In this document: positions 10,249-22,075 of the stretch, one piece after another
Position numbering within the stretch: position 1 is the first letter of the stretch
Layout: every line of letters begins with the position of its first letter
Assembly: GCF_029962835.1 (NCBI RefSeq)
Contig: NC_080582.1
Location: 17,182,032 to 17,246,031 of the forward strand
Reading direction: 5' to 3'
Source of the DNA: Magnolia sinica
Lineage: Eukaryota > Streptophyta > Magnoliopsida > Magnoliales > Magnoliaceae
Length of the DNA stretch: 64,000 bases
Position numbers and translations under genes: made by a program
The notes under the pieces: model-generated
Told to the model about the DNA's origin: nothing
The model's input: only the letters and a program-made list of their open reading frames with translations
The model's database searches: none

Positions 10249-10783
10249 GGAAACGGATTGGCTACTCCCTTGCCACCATCCAATGGCTCATGGTCGGTGC
10301 TATGTGGGCCTCACCATGATGTATATGTTTCATTTATTCCGTTCATCCTTTTTTACAGATGATTTTAGGGCTTGATAATAAAAATGAGGTATATCCCAAT
10401 CTCAAGTAGACCACAATTCAGGAAACAGCGTGGAATGAACATTGACCATTCAAAACTTTTTGAGGGCCATAACAGTTTTGGATCAAGCTAATCTTTGTTT
10501 TTTATCTTCATCTTGGCCTGTATGACCTAATCGACAGATTGTATGTCAAATAAACATTACAGTAGGCCGTAGGAGGATTTTAATGGTTGATATCTAATCA
10601 CTATTGTTTTCCTATGGTGTGGTCCACCTGAGATTTATATACCTATAATTGTTGGTATCAAGCCTAAATTAATTTGTAAATATGGATGAACGGCATGGAT
10701 GAAAAATATACATCGTGGTGGGGCCCACAGAGCACCGACCATCAGCCACCAGGCTAGTGGCGGGGAGTAGCCAAACCGTTTCC
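10249..10783. mobile_element. GTGGGCC foldback element d, complete, 535 bp
   Basis: Inverted termini GGAAACGGATTGGCTACTCC and GGAGTAGCCAAACCGTTTCC are flanked by GTATAACA at 10241-10248 and exactly GTATAACA at 10784-10791. This defines the element and an 8-bp target duplication. The interior is itself roughly palindromic (GATGTATATGTTTCAT... to ...GATGAAAAATATACATC), and no protein is encoded. It is the best reference copy for the family in this window. Confidence 0.9.
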
Positions 10784-10984
10784 GTATAACACCCGGTCTT
10801 GGTGAATGGCATCATGCAGATAGGCCTGATGAAGCCAGATTAGCCCTTCGGGATTTCAATTTGTCTCGGGTATGGGTCAAACTCAACTTGCAATGTAGAC
10901 CCAAGGATAAAGTGGGCCTGGATTTTACGAAATTCTCTTTAAAGCCTATTTATAACTGTTATGATAGGGGTTGAGCCTGAAATT

Positions 10985-11770
10985 ACTCAGCCAAGACAAA
11001 TCCGGTCATACAGTCGGCTACTATAGAGTACCCATCTGGTGGGCCTTTTTTTTCTTTTTCTTTTTTAAACACCCGTACACACACCCCACACCCTCACGCT
11101 GGTGGAATTTCACCACCTATGGGTACTCGAACCCTTGACCGGGAGTTGAAACTCCTGAGAGTCTACCATCCGGGCAAGAGTAAGGACCCGTCCGGTGGGC
11201 CATTCTGGGATAAAGGTACAAAAACCACATCGATTGACCAATTCAGGCCTTTTTATTCATGGACTTCAACCACATGGAATGATGACCATTAAATCTTAGT
11301 ATTTTTCAACTTCTTTTTAAAGAACTCAAATATAAATGCCAGAATTAGGGGTGGCAATAGGCTGAGTGGCTTACCTGTCCCAGCGTTTAGACTAGGGTTG
11401 GACCCACAAGCTTGGATCCTGGTCAGGTTTGGTGTCGACGTGTGTGGCTCAATCAACTTTCAGTAGCCCTTGAGCCTAAATCATTATAGCCACCTGGCCA
11501 ACTTCATACTTCATCCTAGAAATATACCATTTTAATTCTCAGCCAGCCAACACATGCATTCCATTGGTTGATTTTTCCTAAATGTCTTCTGTTCACTTGC
11601 GGCCCACCTAATTAACCGATGAATTAGATGTGAAAATTAGGGATTGGGACCACGTTTGGACCAAGCCATTTGTTTTTCTCTTTTATGGCTTGGGCCTGCT
11701 CTGCTATGCCGTGTTGGGTTTAGGGCTTGGACATAATAATGTCAGGTGGAGGGTCTCATGCCACCTCAAC
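10985..11770 (+). repeat. Duplicated block downstream of B3 copy 3
   Basis: Homologous to 1660-2345 and 14740-15310. Here it is interrupted by the SINE at 11046-11190 and bounded by the hAT element at 11771. It continues at 12300-12500. Confidence 0.7.
11046..11190 (-). mobile_element. tRNA-derived SINE, copy 1
   Basis: On the minus strand there is an A-box-like GGATGGTAGACTC and a B-box GGGTTCGAGTACCC about 30 bases on. The unit then ends in an A-rich tail (T-rich tract at 11046-11066 on plus). TCTGGTGGGCC (11035-11045) and TCCGGTGGGCC (11191-11201) flank it as an 11-bp target duplication. The uninterrupted site is seen at about 1710 in the homologous block. RNA polymerase III transcription is inferred from the boxes. 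Confidence 0.8.
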
Positions 11771-11947
11771 TAGAGCTGGGCACGGGACTACTCAACTCAG
11801 CTGACTCGACTTATCCGACCCAACTTGACCTGAACCGAGTAGGCTTCGCCCAATCTGAACTCAAACCGAGTCGAACTTGAGTTACCCAATAACTCGACCC
11901 GACTCGACCCAAATCTCGATCCAAAACCCAACTTGACACAGGTTTGG

Positions 11948-11991
<44 letters not shown>

Positions 11992-12295
11992 AAAATAAAA
12001 ACTAATTTCTAACATCTCTAACCCTACCCGCTGATCCCGATCCCAGATTCTCTCTCCCTCCCTCATCCTCCTCCTCTTCCAAGCCAAGCCCAACTCGGTG
12101 CCAACTCGACCCACCTCGGTACTTCTGACTGGGTCGGACTCAGTCTGGATTAGTACAGGGCCAGATCAGATTCAGTTTGGGTCAGGCATAATGGACTCGG
12201 TACCGTCGGATCGAGTTTAGATCAGGCCTATTTCAAAATTGGATTGAGCCGGGTCAGCCCTAACTCTGTGCAACTCGACTCGATACCCAGCTCTA
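11771..12295. mobile_element. Non-autonomous hAT element, 525 bp
   Basis: Termini TAGAGCTGGG and CCCAGCTCTA are flanked by ACCTCAAC (11763-11770) and ACCTTAAC (12296-12303), an 8-bp duplication with one mismatch. The interior is full of CGACTCG/CGAGTCG-like words and a TA microsatellite at about 11950-11986. Relatives lie at 63007-63512 and from 63871 to the window end. No transposase. Confidence 0.85.
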
Positions 12296-12299
12296 ACCT

Positions 12300-12990
12300 T
12301 AACCCAACCCATTACCGCTTTGAGCTAGGATCATTGGTTTGATCATTCTACGGTGGGCCATCCCATGGCAGGATGAACCAAATACAAAACCCTGATTCAT
12401 TTATTAAAAGCCAAAATGTATGGTGGTGGGTGGCAATGGGCTTGGCCTGGGACTAAAATATATAAAAGTTTGAATAGCCATGGCCTGAACGAGCTCAAAA
12501 TTCGAGCCACAGATGACTCGGGCCCAACTGGTTGACAGCCCTAACTAGAGAACTGATTAAAAGAGATGCTGGTTCATGATTCAAACAACTGACATAAGAA
12601 AGAGTGCAATTCTCATTAACAGAGCCCCTTTGCCTCTGCCTGAATGATCTGGACCACAGATTTGGACCCAGATGGTCATATCTGATTGATGTCCATTCAT
12701 TATTCGATCACGGAAGGTCCACTGATTGCACGGTTATGATTGATGTGCTTTTTGGGCCACGGCTCATCCATGGTGAGGTGCACAAGATGGATGGGCCAGA
12801 CCACTATGATGCCCACCGGATGTAAGGAGAGAAGGCGTAAGAAATAGATAATGCCACAGAAAGTGACCTTAATGAAAAGTAACATCAGCCGCTAAATGTC
12901 GAGAATGCTCCAATCATTTTCTGATTTACTTCAATCACCATCATTCATGGGCCACCTCTCAATGATCGAGATCTTCTCTCCTGTTACCCT
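12300..12990 (+). repeat. Duplicated blocks, continuation of the B3 copy 3 unit
   Basis: 12300-12500 continues the 1660-2345 type block, and 12540-12990 matches 3100-3545 and 44490-44830. The order B3 gene, foldback, block 1, block 2 is the same as downstream of copy 1. Confidence 0.7.
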
Positions 12991-12999
12991 ATGCAAAAT

Positions 13000-13135
13000 T
13001 TCCACGGATTAAACAATACCAATGATATAGAGCGGGTTGCGGACTTATTCCTGGCTCAAATGGACTGAAAAACATCTTCGATGGGACTTCAATGGTAGCA
13101 ATGATCTGCCTCGATGGCATCAAGTAAAATACAAA
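13000..13135. repeat. Fragments of two LTR families
   Basis: GATATAGAGCGGGTTGCGGA at about 13023 matches the 5' side of LTR-like repeat C near 24387. TTCGATGGGACTTCAATGG and CTCGATGGCATCAAGTAAAA at 13077-13125 match the LTR relic at 14140-14205. The remaining AT-rich DNA to 13500 holds nothing I recognise. Confidence 0.45.
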
Positions 13136-13564
13136 TTTTTAATGTCTTAGGTTGAATGTAACTTTTTATCGTTAGAGTTTTAGTATTTAGTATCTTCTCA
13201 AGGTTTGCTTCTTATCATGCCAAAAATATATCATGCATGGTTAGAATATAACTTTTTATTTTATTTTTAGTATGTTTTATTATTTTAGTAAAGTTTAAAT
13301 TTATTTGTATTAAAACTCTTAATTATAATTTTATTTTATTATTTAAAACTTGGGCCCATTTATAACTTATGGCTTGAGCCTGAAACTGAACAGAAAATTA
13401 CAAAACAGGCCAAAGCTTAGCTCGAACTTTATTCCAATGAAATATCAAGTCATTCATAACCTGGTCCAAAGTTCAAACTCTGTAAATTTGCTGTCGATTG
13501 ACTTAAATCACATGGAATGATGACCATTAACCTTACTGGTGGGCCATATTACAAAAACCACACA

Positions 13565-13657
13565 GGTAGACTCACAAGAGTTTTAAAACAAGGTCATAGG
13601 TTCAAGGACCTATTGTGGTGAAATCCTATTGTAGCGTGAGTGCATGTGTAAAAAAAA
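13565..13657 (+). mobile_element. tRNA-derived SINE, copy 2
   Basis: TAGACTCACAAGAGTTT, then a B-box-like CATAGGTTCAAGGACC, then GGTGAAATCC and TGAGTGCATGTGTAAAAAAA. This is the order of the minus-strand SINE at 11046-11190, here on the plus strand with an A tail. The left edge and target duplication are unclear. Confidence 0.6.
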
Positions 13658-13974
13658 CTACATGGCTGTGTAGGCTAAGCTAAAACTATAAAGGAATTAG
13701 TTTTGTCTTTTGATCACAAAAGAGTCACAAAGATACAAAAGAGTTATTCCAATATTCAAGCTGTATATTTTCAAAATTGGCCAAAGTCATACCAGTTAAT
13801 TATGAGAAATGCTAGACCCATCATCTTGTAGGTCCACCTATTATCATTTTGGTTCAAAGGGCAAGGAAAACCTTGAACGCTATTTTTATAGAGTACTTAA
13901 ATCCAAACACTATTCTTTTGCAAGACATTCTTCTCTTAATGATGAAATTTCATTTTGGCAGGGTACATATTGCT

Positions 13975-14345
13975 TATTTACATGAAATGATTACCGAACA
14001 TACCTTAATCTTGTTGGGAAAACGTATAACACCTCTCTTGCTACCCAAAATCCCGATTACACCTGCTATATATAGCATAACATCATATCACAATCGGAAT
14101 AGGAAACATATCCCATACTTATGTAATTTTGCACATGCGTTCAATGGCACCTTCGACGAGACTTCAATGGCATCAATGATCTGCCGATGGCATCAAGTAA
14201 AATACAAAAACATTCCAACGATAAAACATGATTTTTTTTGGATTTTTCCGATGACATCGAACATGTGTTGATTGCATCAACATCTGCGCAATGGCATTGA
14301 GTAGTTTGCCCCTGTTGTCTACGTATTTAAGATATCAACAACAAA
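13975..14345 (-). repeat. Copia LTR relic
   Basis: It aligns with the Copia LTR at 26315-26902: GATTACACC...TATATATA, ...GGAATAGGAAACA, ...TCAATGGCACC, ...TTAAGATATCAACAACA. Same orientation, truncated on one side, no internal domain. The reading frame at 13849-14271 is accidental. Confidence 0.6.
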
Positions 14346-14439
14346 TCTAATGTGTAGTCATGGTCAGATCAGACCCACATCCTCCTTTAAAGCCATTAAT
14401 GGGCTTAGAATAGAGTTCATGCATGGCCTTGGTAGGCTG

Positions 14440-14735
14440 TACGTTTGCAATCTAGGCTGTCATGTGCACATATGCTTAAGATGACAACCGTTGATGTGAT
14501 GATCATTGGGATAACGGTTGTCTAATATTAACAATTTTTTTTTTCCATCCATGCAACCTAACAGGCATTATTACCCAAATGCAAAGAAATTGTAAATCAC
14601 AATAAGGGTGGGTTTGAGTAGTCAAATCCCAAAGAAAACATGCCTATGTAAAAATCACAAGCCTACTTGTTTCGGAAATGTAGTTTGCACAAATACTGTG
14701 TTATTACCCATCCAATGGCCTATAAAGAAAGGTCC
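14440..14735 (+). promoter_or_regulatory. Promoter-only relic of a fifth B3 unit
   Basis: It aligns with the upstream regions of the other B3 copies: GGGTGGGTTTGAGTAGTC, CAAGCCTACTTGTTTCGG, ACTGTGTTATTACCC. It ends at GGCCTATAAAGAAAGG (a TATA-like TATAAAG at 14721-14727). The leader and gene are missing; the sequence passes straight into the downstream duplicated block, implying a deletion of the whole gene. Confidence 0.6.
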
Positions 14736-14739
14736 ACAT

Positions 14740-15355
14740 TAACCTAGCTGATGGGCCATGCAGTTGGCTAATATGGACCACCCATTTAATGGGCCATTCT
14801 AGCACCAAGGCACGAAAACCACATGCATTGACCAATTCAGGCCTTCTTGTTTATCTTAAATTAACCACATTGAATCATGACCATTAACCTTACTATTTTC
14901 AACTTGATCTGTTTGAAGACCTCAAATAATTAAGGGTGGCAACAGGCGGACCGGCCCCACCTGTCCAGCGTTTGGACTAGGGTTAGACCCATAAGCTCGG
15001 CCCCTGGTCATTTTTGGGATTGGATCAATTTTCAAAAGCTCTTGAGCCTAAATCATTTTAGCCAGTCTAGCCCAACTTCATGCTCCATCCTATAAATACA
15101 CCATTTGAATTCTAAGGTCAGCCAACACATGCACTCCATTGTTTGAATTTTCTTAAATGTCTTCTATTCATTTGTGGCCCAATTGATCAACACATGAATT
15201 AGAAGCATTCATGTGGAAAATAGGGGATTGGGATCAGGTCCGGTCTAAGCCAAATCTTGGGCCTTCTCCTCTAAGCCGTATTGGGCTCAGGCCTTGAACA
15301 TTATAATGTGAGTCTTGGGGTGCAATTCTCATTAACAGTGCCCCTTTCCCTCTGC
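14740..15355 (+). repeat. Duplicated block of the fifth B3 unit
   Basis: It matches 1660-2345 and 10985-11770 (GATGGGCCATG, ...GACCAATTCAGGCCTTCTTG, ...CACATGCACTCCATTG), then a short piece of the CTCTGCC block near 15318-15358. Confidence 0.65.
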
Positions 15356-15364
15356 CTGCATAAT

Positions 15365-16270
15365 GGGTAGTGGGTCTGGCTTGGGTTAGAAATGTGGACT
15401 ATTTAAGTAAATGGGTCGAGATAACTCATTCATAGACCATTAATTAAATTCACTCTCACATGGTGGGCCACGGATTTAAAAATAAGGTCAATCTCTTACT
15501 TAGGTGGGCTACACCATAGACAACAGATGACAGTGGATTCCTACTCATAGAAACCTTCCTGATTGTTTTTAGTGCCCATTAAGATGTGGTTTAGACATCT
15601 AACGCATCCATTCTGTGTCTTGCTTGGATGAGGAGCCACACCAAATTTCAGGTAATTTCAAAACTTAGGTGGGCCGAACAAGTGATTTCAGATGTTTAAG
15701 GCATGATTTTATATGGTTTTAGATTGTGTGGCCCACCTGAGTTTGTAACACGGCTGAGTTTTTGGAGGTCCCATGATCTATATGGGACCCTCCAAATGCA
15801 CAGTGTGGATGTCCAACACACATCACGGTGGGTTTGACAGAGCTTGACCTCATATATAGTAAGTTCCCATGAGGTTGATCCCATATATAGGACCTTTTCA
15901 AATGTGTGTATAAAACTGTACGGCAGGTCACCTTTATGTGGGACAAGTGGATGAGCTCATGCTTGGGTTGGGCAGTGCCATACTGTTCATGTGAAATCCA
16001 CCCTGAGCATTAAGTGCATGATGGAAATTTAGCAGTACCACTAAAAAACTAGGTGGATTCTTAATTCAGACAGGCCACACAAAGAGAAACAGTGGGTGAG
16101 GGGACACCTACCCTTATTTTTATAAGGCCCACCGTGATGTTTATGTGAAATCAACTACAATCCCTGCCTCATAAAATGTTATGCATGGTTACAAAAGATT
16201 AGGCTCATATGTGATTTAGGTGGGCCATACTAAGTGAAACAATTTGGATGAGGGTAATTTTTTAGTATAG
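15365..16270. repeat. Second family of GGGCC foldback-like repeats
   Basis: Repeated GTGGGCCA and TAGGTGGGC words alternate with their complements, for example GGCCCACCGTGATGTTTATG and GGTGGGCCATAC. Part of the pattern recurs at 44.26-44.50 kb. No terminal repeats or genes could be defined. Confidence 0.5.
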
Positions 16271-16784
16271 ATCAAACGGACTACCTACTTTTTTTCATTC
16301 CACCTGAAAACTTAAATCACCAAACTAGACCTCTAGTTGTACGGACGAACCTAGAAAGATGAAAAATACCCCTGCCTTTTCCAACTACTTTACCTTAACA
16401 AGCAGGGTAATTTTCGTCAAAAAACCTATCTCCGTACCCTAAATATCCACTATGGTGAGATAAGTTTTCGGGCGGCGAAAAACAAAAGGCATAGTACGGA
16501 CTCATCTACAGTGCTAATTTTTTCTTTGGATGATGGGTTTTTGCATATGTGGCCCACCTGAATTGTGGATGTGAATAATGTTTGATCCCTACAGCTAAAT
16601 AATCACCCCACACCCAAATATTGATACAGGGCGTATGCCCGAGCTCGTAAAGTTCTAGCACATGGGTCGTTTCAAAGGCTGAGAGAGAGAGAGAGACCCA
16701 TATAGTACTTAGGACTAACAAAATAGGATGTGCATGTAAATGGCAGAGTAGCTAGGTAGCGGAAATCTGTAAGTTTGAGCAGCC

Positions 16785-17385
16785 GACTAAAAGACGAAAT
16801 CTCAGTAAGCTCTTATAGTATTGAGTAATCTGAGTTGGGCCCACCATCAATGTATTTGGGTTATCCTCACCATCCATCCATTTTTTCGACTAAAAGACGA
16901 AATCTCAGTAAGCTCTTATCATACTGAGTAATCTGAGTTGGGCCCACCATCAATGTATTTGGGTTATCCACACCATGCATCCGTTTTTTAAACTCATTAA
17001 AGGGGTTGAGCCCAAAATTGAAGCATATCCAAAGCTCAAGTAGATCATACCACAGGAAACAGTGGGAATGGTGATTTCCACCCGTTGAAACCTTTCTAAG
17101 CCTCACTGTATATTTGTCATCCAACATGTTCATAAGATCATGCAGACATGGATGAAGGGAAAAAAAGATAAATATAAGCTTGATCCAAAAAGATAAATAT
17201 AAACTTTCAATGGTAAAAGTTCAATTAATACTCTTTCCTATGGTGTGGTTCATTTGAGCTTTGGATAAGCTTCAGTTTTTTTCAGATGCCTTAAAATTAT
17301 CTGAAAAAAAATGGATGGACCGAGTGGATAAATAAATAAATTATGGTGAACCGCACGGAGTTTATTCATTACCCTTCCTTAAAAG
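16785..17385. mobile_element. GTGGGCC foldback element e, with internal tandem duplication
   Basis: The left end is present twice: a 103-bp unit starting GACTAAAAGACGAAATCTC begins at 16785 and again at 16888. The rest has the usual order to ATGGATGGACCGAGTGGATA near 17310-17330. It belongs with elements f and j, whose ends contain ACTGAGTAA-type words. Confidence 0.75.
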
Positions 17386-17920
17386 ACATGCCTTGACAAC
17401 CCAAATATGACCCGATAAACACACATACAACCTAAATCATACACCTCAACTTAAAAGATCATGGCCGGACTGCTAGTTTGAGAAACCGACTACATACCTA
17501 TGCCTTAACAACCCAAGGAACAACGTGCAACACTCAATCTAGGATTTTAAGGCCGTCCATCTGTTAAACACAATTTCAAGTGATTGAAACCACTCGATCA
17601 GGAAGCGTTGTTTGAATCATTCTCTGATGATCCAAACTGCATGATAGATGGAACATGAAAATCCCTTAAACTTTGATCCATCTATAGCCCAGTCCTAGCC
17701 TTGTACACGTGTGAATCAGCACACGTGTAAGTATGTGCATGATCCAACGAGGTGCTCTCTTTCAGCGTAAGGAGTCTTTAAACAGATACTCTCTTCATTT
17801 CTCCTTATGTAAAACCGGCTCAAGCTCGATCCATGACAATCATGTAAAATGAATCTGAACCATCCAATGGAGAGGATATCGACCATCCAAAGCCAATCGA
17901 TGAGATCAACATTGAGCTGA
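17386..17920. other. No gene or repeat recognised
   Basis: Mixed-composition DNA with a small CACGTGTGAATCAGCACACG hairpin near 17706-17728. The minus-strand frames at 17716-18119 straddle the LTR edge and show no domain. Confidence 0.4.
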
Positions 17921-19654
17921 GTATCTGTCACGCCCCAAATCTGGAAATTGGATTCACAGGAATTCCGATCGCCGAATCCAGTGCCGATAGCCTCTGTAGT
18001 ACCCCATTCTCGGCTCCTAGCGTCCACACGACAGATTCCAATCCTGGGATCCTAAAAAGAGAATTTTCTAATATATATTTAACTCGTAATAAGCATAACC
18101 ACAAGTATACCCAAATCACAAAGGCATCATCATCATCATATATCCACTAATATAAACATTTGAATACAGTGCTGAAAGGGAAATACATATGACAAAATTA
18201 AAGCTCTAGATGTCCACTGCATGCTCTAAGCTCAATGTTGCTGCAACCTAACGCCACTTGCAAGCATTTATCATGCATAAGCTTATAGAAAGCTTAGTGG
18301 GTGGTGAAAGTGTGTGCACAAGGTAAGTGTCAAGTAAGCAATATTAGAGTAATTAGAGTAAGCAGAAATACTGACAATGTCATGAATCATACGATATCAG
18401 AGTAAGCAGAAATAATAACGAGTCCATAAAAATATCATCAACCTCATCCATGATATACGAAGAAAAGACATAGCAATCCAATGTCATATACTGGGAAAGT
18501 AATGTAAATCGACTATGTAATACGGAAACATAATGAACCAGATGTCAGACATCGAGGAAGCAATAAAATATGCAATTCGGAAGAACTACGAATACCATCA
18601 ACCTCATTTAGGTCATATAAATGCAGAAATATAGTAACCCAAAATGCCATATGCTGAGGATGTAATGCAATATGCAGTGCGAATAAAATGACCAAGCTAG
18701 AGTGAAGTCGGGATGATAGTACGTGGTATCGCAAGCTATGGGGTCCATTACAAGGGAATTCTATACAAACCAGTCCCATACCTAAATTTGGATATTCAGA
18801 CTCAATGTGGTAAACTTTTGATCCTAGGTTAGTCGCGCGCCCAACCGAAATCCTTGCCATTACGAAGGTACACAACAATTAGTTGCGCACCACCAACTTG
18901 AGTGGATAGTGAATGAATGAATGAATATGCAACTCCTACTCGATAGTCCACATATCAGTACAGTTTCTCTCTAGGATCATTACCGGGGTCTAGTACACTT
19001 TGCATATAAATCGCCGCCCACTAACGCCCGACTATGCAAGTGGAAGAAACCTCACCATCTGCCTGGATAGTAGTCAGCCAATATCTACCCGGCACGTTGA
19101 TAGTGGACCCATTCACGGCTGGTCAAACTTAGCCTAACTATGCCCCCTACCCTCGGGTGGGTAAGGCCACACCCCTCTCAACCGACCATGAAATAGTGAG
19201 AGACGCGACCTCCTGGTATTCGGCTCTCATGAGCTCATATATATCCACTCGATCTCAACGTTGGGGCGTCTCCTGGCCATGGAGGTTTATGAATTTTCAC
19301 CCAGGGACATCTATGGCACCCGTATGTTAGAACAGATTTTCGGTGTCCCATCTGGCCATTCACGATATGCCTGTGGAGGCTACGGCTCTAATGTCGCCAG
19401 GGCACACAATGCAAGATGCATGAGTCATACAATCTAGTCATGCATCAATCCTGCGCATACCATGCGCTCATATAAGACAATCTCCGCCTGTTAGAGAGTC
19501 TCATAACAACCTGCCCAATGACATATGCAATGGTCAACCACGTCTCATAACAAACATGCAGATGATGCGTATGAGCATGTATCATGATGCTATGCTGTCA
19601 CATACTCATAACTGGTATCAATAACCGACATCGACAATCGACCTCAACGATGTA

Positions 19655-19985
19655 AACATTTAACCAACATTGCCCCCAATGAATGGCCCACATAGAGCCT
19701 AGCATATAATGGGCCCATGGCCTCACACAAGGGCCAAATATACAACACCATGGGGCCTTACTTAAGAACTTAATACATATCACGATGGGCTTAACATACG
19801 TTACAATGGGCCTTATCGCCTGGCCCTCAATGCATCACATTGGGCCTCATCACATAGGCCTCATATACATCACCTTGGGCCTTAAACATGGGTTGAATAC
19901 ACATCACAACAGGCCTCAAATACGGGCCACATATATATCACATTAGGCCTCGACAATTGGCCTCGATAATCAGAATCGACAATCG
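19655..19985. repeat. GGGCC-type short repeat array, first block
   Basis: Words like ATACATCACA and GGGCCTCA alternate every 25-40 bases. The opening (ATTTAACCAACATTGC...GGCCCACATAGAGCC) is repeated at about 21180-21220, so the two GGGCC blocks flank the ATCG array as a duplicated border. Confidence 0.75.
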
Positions 19986-21110
19986 GCCACAACAATTGAA
20001 ATCGATTAATAATCAACCTCGATGATCGGAATCGATCGATAATCGACCTCGATAATCGATATCGGCAATCAGTCATAACAATCGGAATCGATCAATAATC
20101 GGTCTTGATGATCGGAATCAGCAATCGGTCACAACAATCGAAATCGATCGATAATCGACCTCAATAATCGGTATCAGCAATCAGCCACAATAATCGAAAT
20201 TGATTAATAATCGACCTCGATGAACGGAATCGGCAATCGGCCACAACAATCCGAATCGATCGATAATCAGAATCGGCAATCGGTCACGATAATCAGCCTC
20301 GATTGCAAATCGAAAATCGACCACGACAATCGAAATTGATCAATGATTGACCTCGATGATCAGAACTTGTAATTGGCCACAACAATCAGAGTCAATCGAT
20401 AATTGGCCTCAATAATCGGAATCGACAATCAGCCACAATAATCGGAATGGATCAATAATCGGCCTTGATGATCGGAATTAGCAATCAGTCATAACAATCG
20501 GAATCGATCGATAATCGACCTCGATAATCGGTATCGACAATCGGCCACAACAATAGAAATCGATCGATAATCGGCCTCGATAATGGGAATCGGTAATCGG
20601 TCACGATAATCAGCCTCGATCGCTAATCGAAAATTGACCACGACAATCGGAATTGATCAATAATCAGCCTCAATGATCGGAACCTGCAATCGGCCACAAC
20701 AATCGAAGTCAATCGATAATTGGCCTCGATAATCGGAATTGGCAGTAGCCATGACAATCAAAATCGGTAATTGATCACAACAATCGGAATCGATTGATAA
20801 TCGGCCTCGATAATCGGTATCGGCAATCGGCCACAACAATCGGAATCGATCAATAATCGGCCTCGATGATCGAAATTGGCAATCAGCCACAACAATCGGA
20901 ATCGATCGATAATTGGCCTTGATAATCAGAATCGGCAATCGACTATGATAATTAGCCTCGATCGCTAATCAGCAATCGACCACAACAATCGGAATCGGCA
21001 ATTGGTCACGATAATCAAAATCAGTAATCAATCACGATAATCTGAATCGATCGATAATCGAAATCAGCAATCGGTCATGATAATCGGAATCGGTAACTGA
21101 CATTAATGAG
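19985..21110. repeat. ATCGG-rich tandem array, unit about 56 bp
   Basis: The unit contains CGGCCACAACAATCGGAATC, then GATCGATAATCGG and CCTCGATAATCGG. About 20 diverged units are present, with higher-order variation (GGCAATCGG versus GGTATCGGC). It holds many GATCGATAATCG words, a strikingly CpG-rich and palindrome-rich block. Confidence 0.85.
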
Positions 21111-21169
21111 AGTTGCCTAGCAAGGCCTTAGGGAAGGTCACAATATGGACATCCAACCATCATTGCCCA

Positions 21170-22075
21170 TCAATGTGGACATTTAACCAACATCGCTCCC
21201 AAGCAATGGCCCACATAGAGCCAAACATAGTGGGCCCATGGCCTCACACAAAGGCCTAATATACATCACAATGGGCCACACACAAGGGCTACATATACAA
21301 CAAGTGGGCCCTGCACATGGGCCTCAGATACATCGCATGGGCCACAACTCATGGGCCTAATGCACACATAATGGGCCTCATTAAATGGGCTACAAAAACA
21401 TCACAATGGCCACGCCATATGGGCCAGAAATACATTTCATCAGGCCTTACTAAATGGGCTGTAAATACATCACAATGGGTCACGTCATATGGGCCAGAAA
21501 TACATCTCATTAGGCCTTACTAAATGGGCTGTAAATACATCACAATGGGTCACGTCATATGGGCCGAAAATACATCTCAATGGGTCACGACCCATGGGCC
21601 TCAGTACATCATAATGGGTCACGACCCATGGGCCTCAAATACATAACATGTGGGCCCTACACATGGGTCTCATATATATCGAATGGGCTACGGATCTAGG
21701 CCTCGAATACATCAAAAGGGCCACTCGTCATGAGCCTAATACATATCACAATGGGCCTTGCCCATAGGCCACAAATACATCGTAATGGGCATTGTCCATA
21801 GGCCTCGAATACATACAATGGGCCTTGCTCATGGGCCTAAGATTCAAGCAAGTGGGCCCCTTCATATGGGCCATTAATATATCTCAATGGGCCACAACCC
21901 ATGGGCCTCAAATACATCACAAGTGGGCCGTATCCACGAGCTGCACCAATGGGCCGCACCAATGGGCCATCATAAACATCAAGTGGGCCACATCAATGGT
22001 TCGCACCAGTGGGCCTCATATACAACACATCGGGCCTCACTCATGGGCCACATATAGATTACATTGGCAGGACCG
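21170..22075. repeat. GGGCC-type short repeat array, second block
   Basis: Roughly 25-35 bp units of the form AATACATCACAATGGGCCAC followed by CATGGGCCT. The best conserved part, 21400-21620, has a near-perfect tandem repeat of about 77 bases (ATGGGCCAGAAATACATCTC and its neighbours). Confidence 0.8.

Noticed and set aside
13849-14271. 140-codon plus-strand open frame
   Set aside because: More than half lies in the Copia LTR relic and the sequence has no domain; homologous LTR DNA at 26.6 kb has stops in this frame.
20657-20938. 93-codon minus-strand frame in the ATCGG array
   Set aside because: Follows the tandem unit exactly; units with indels break the frame at once. No domain.
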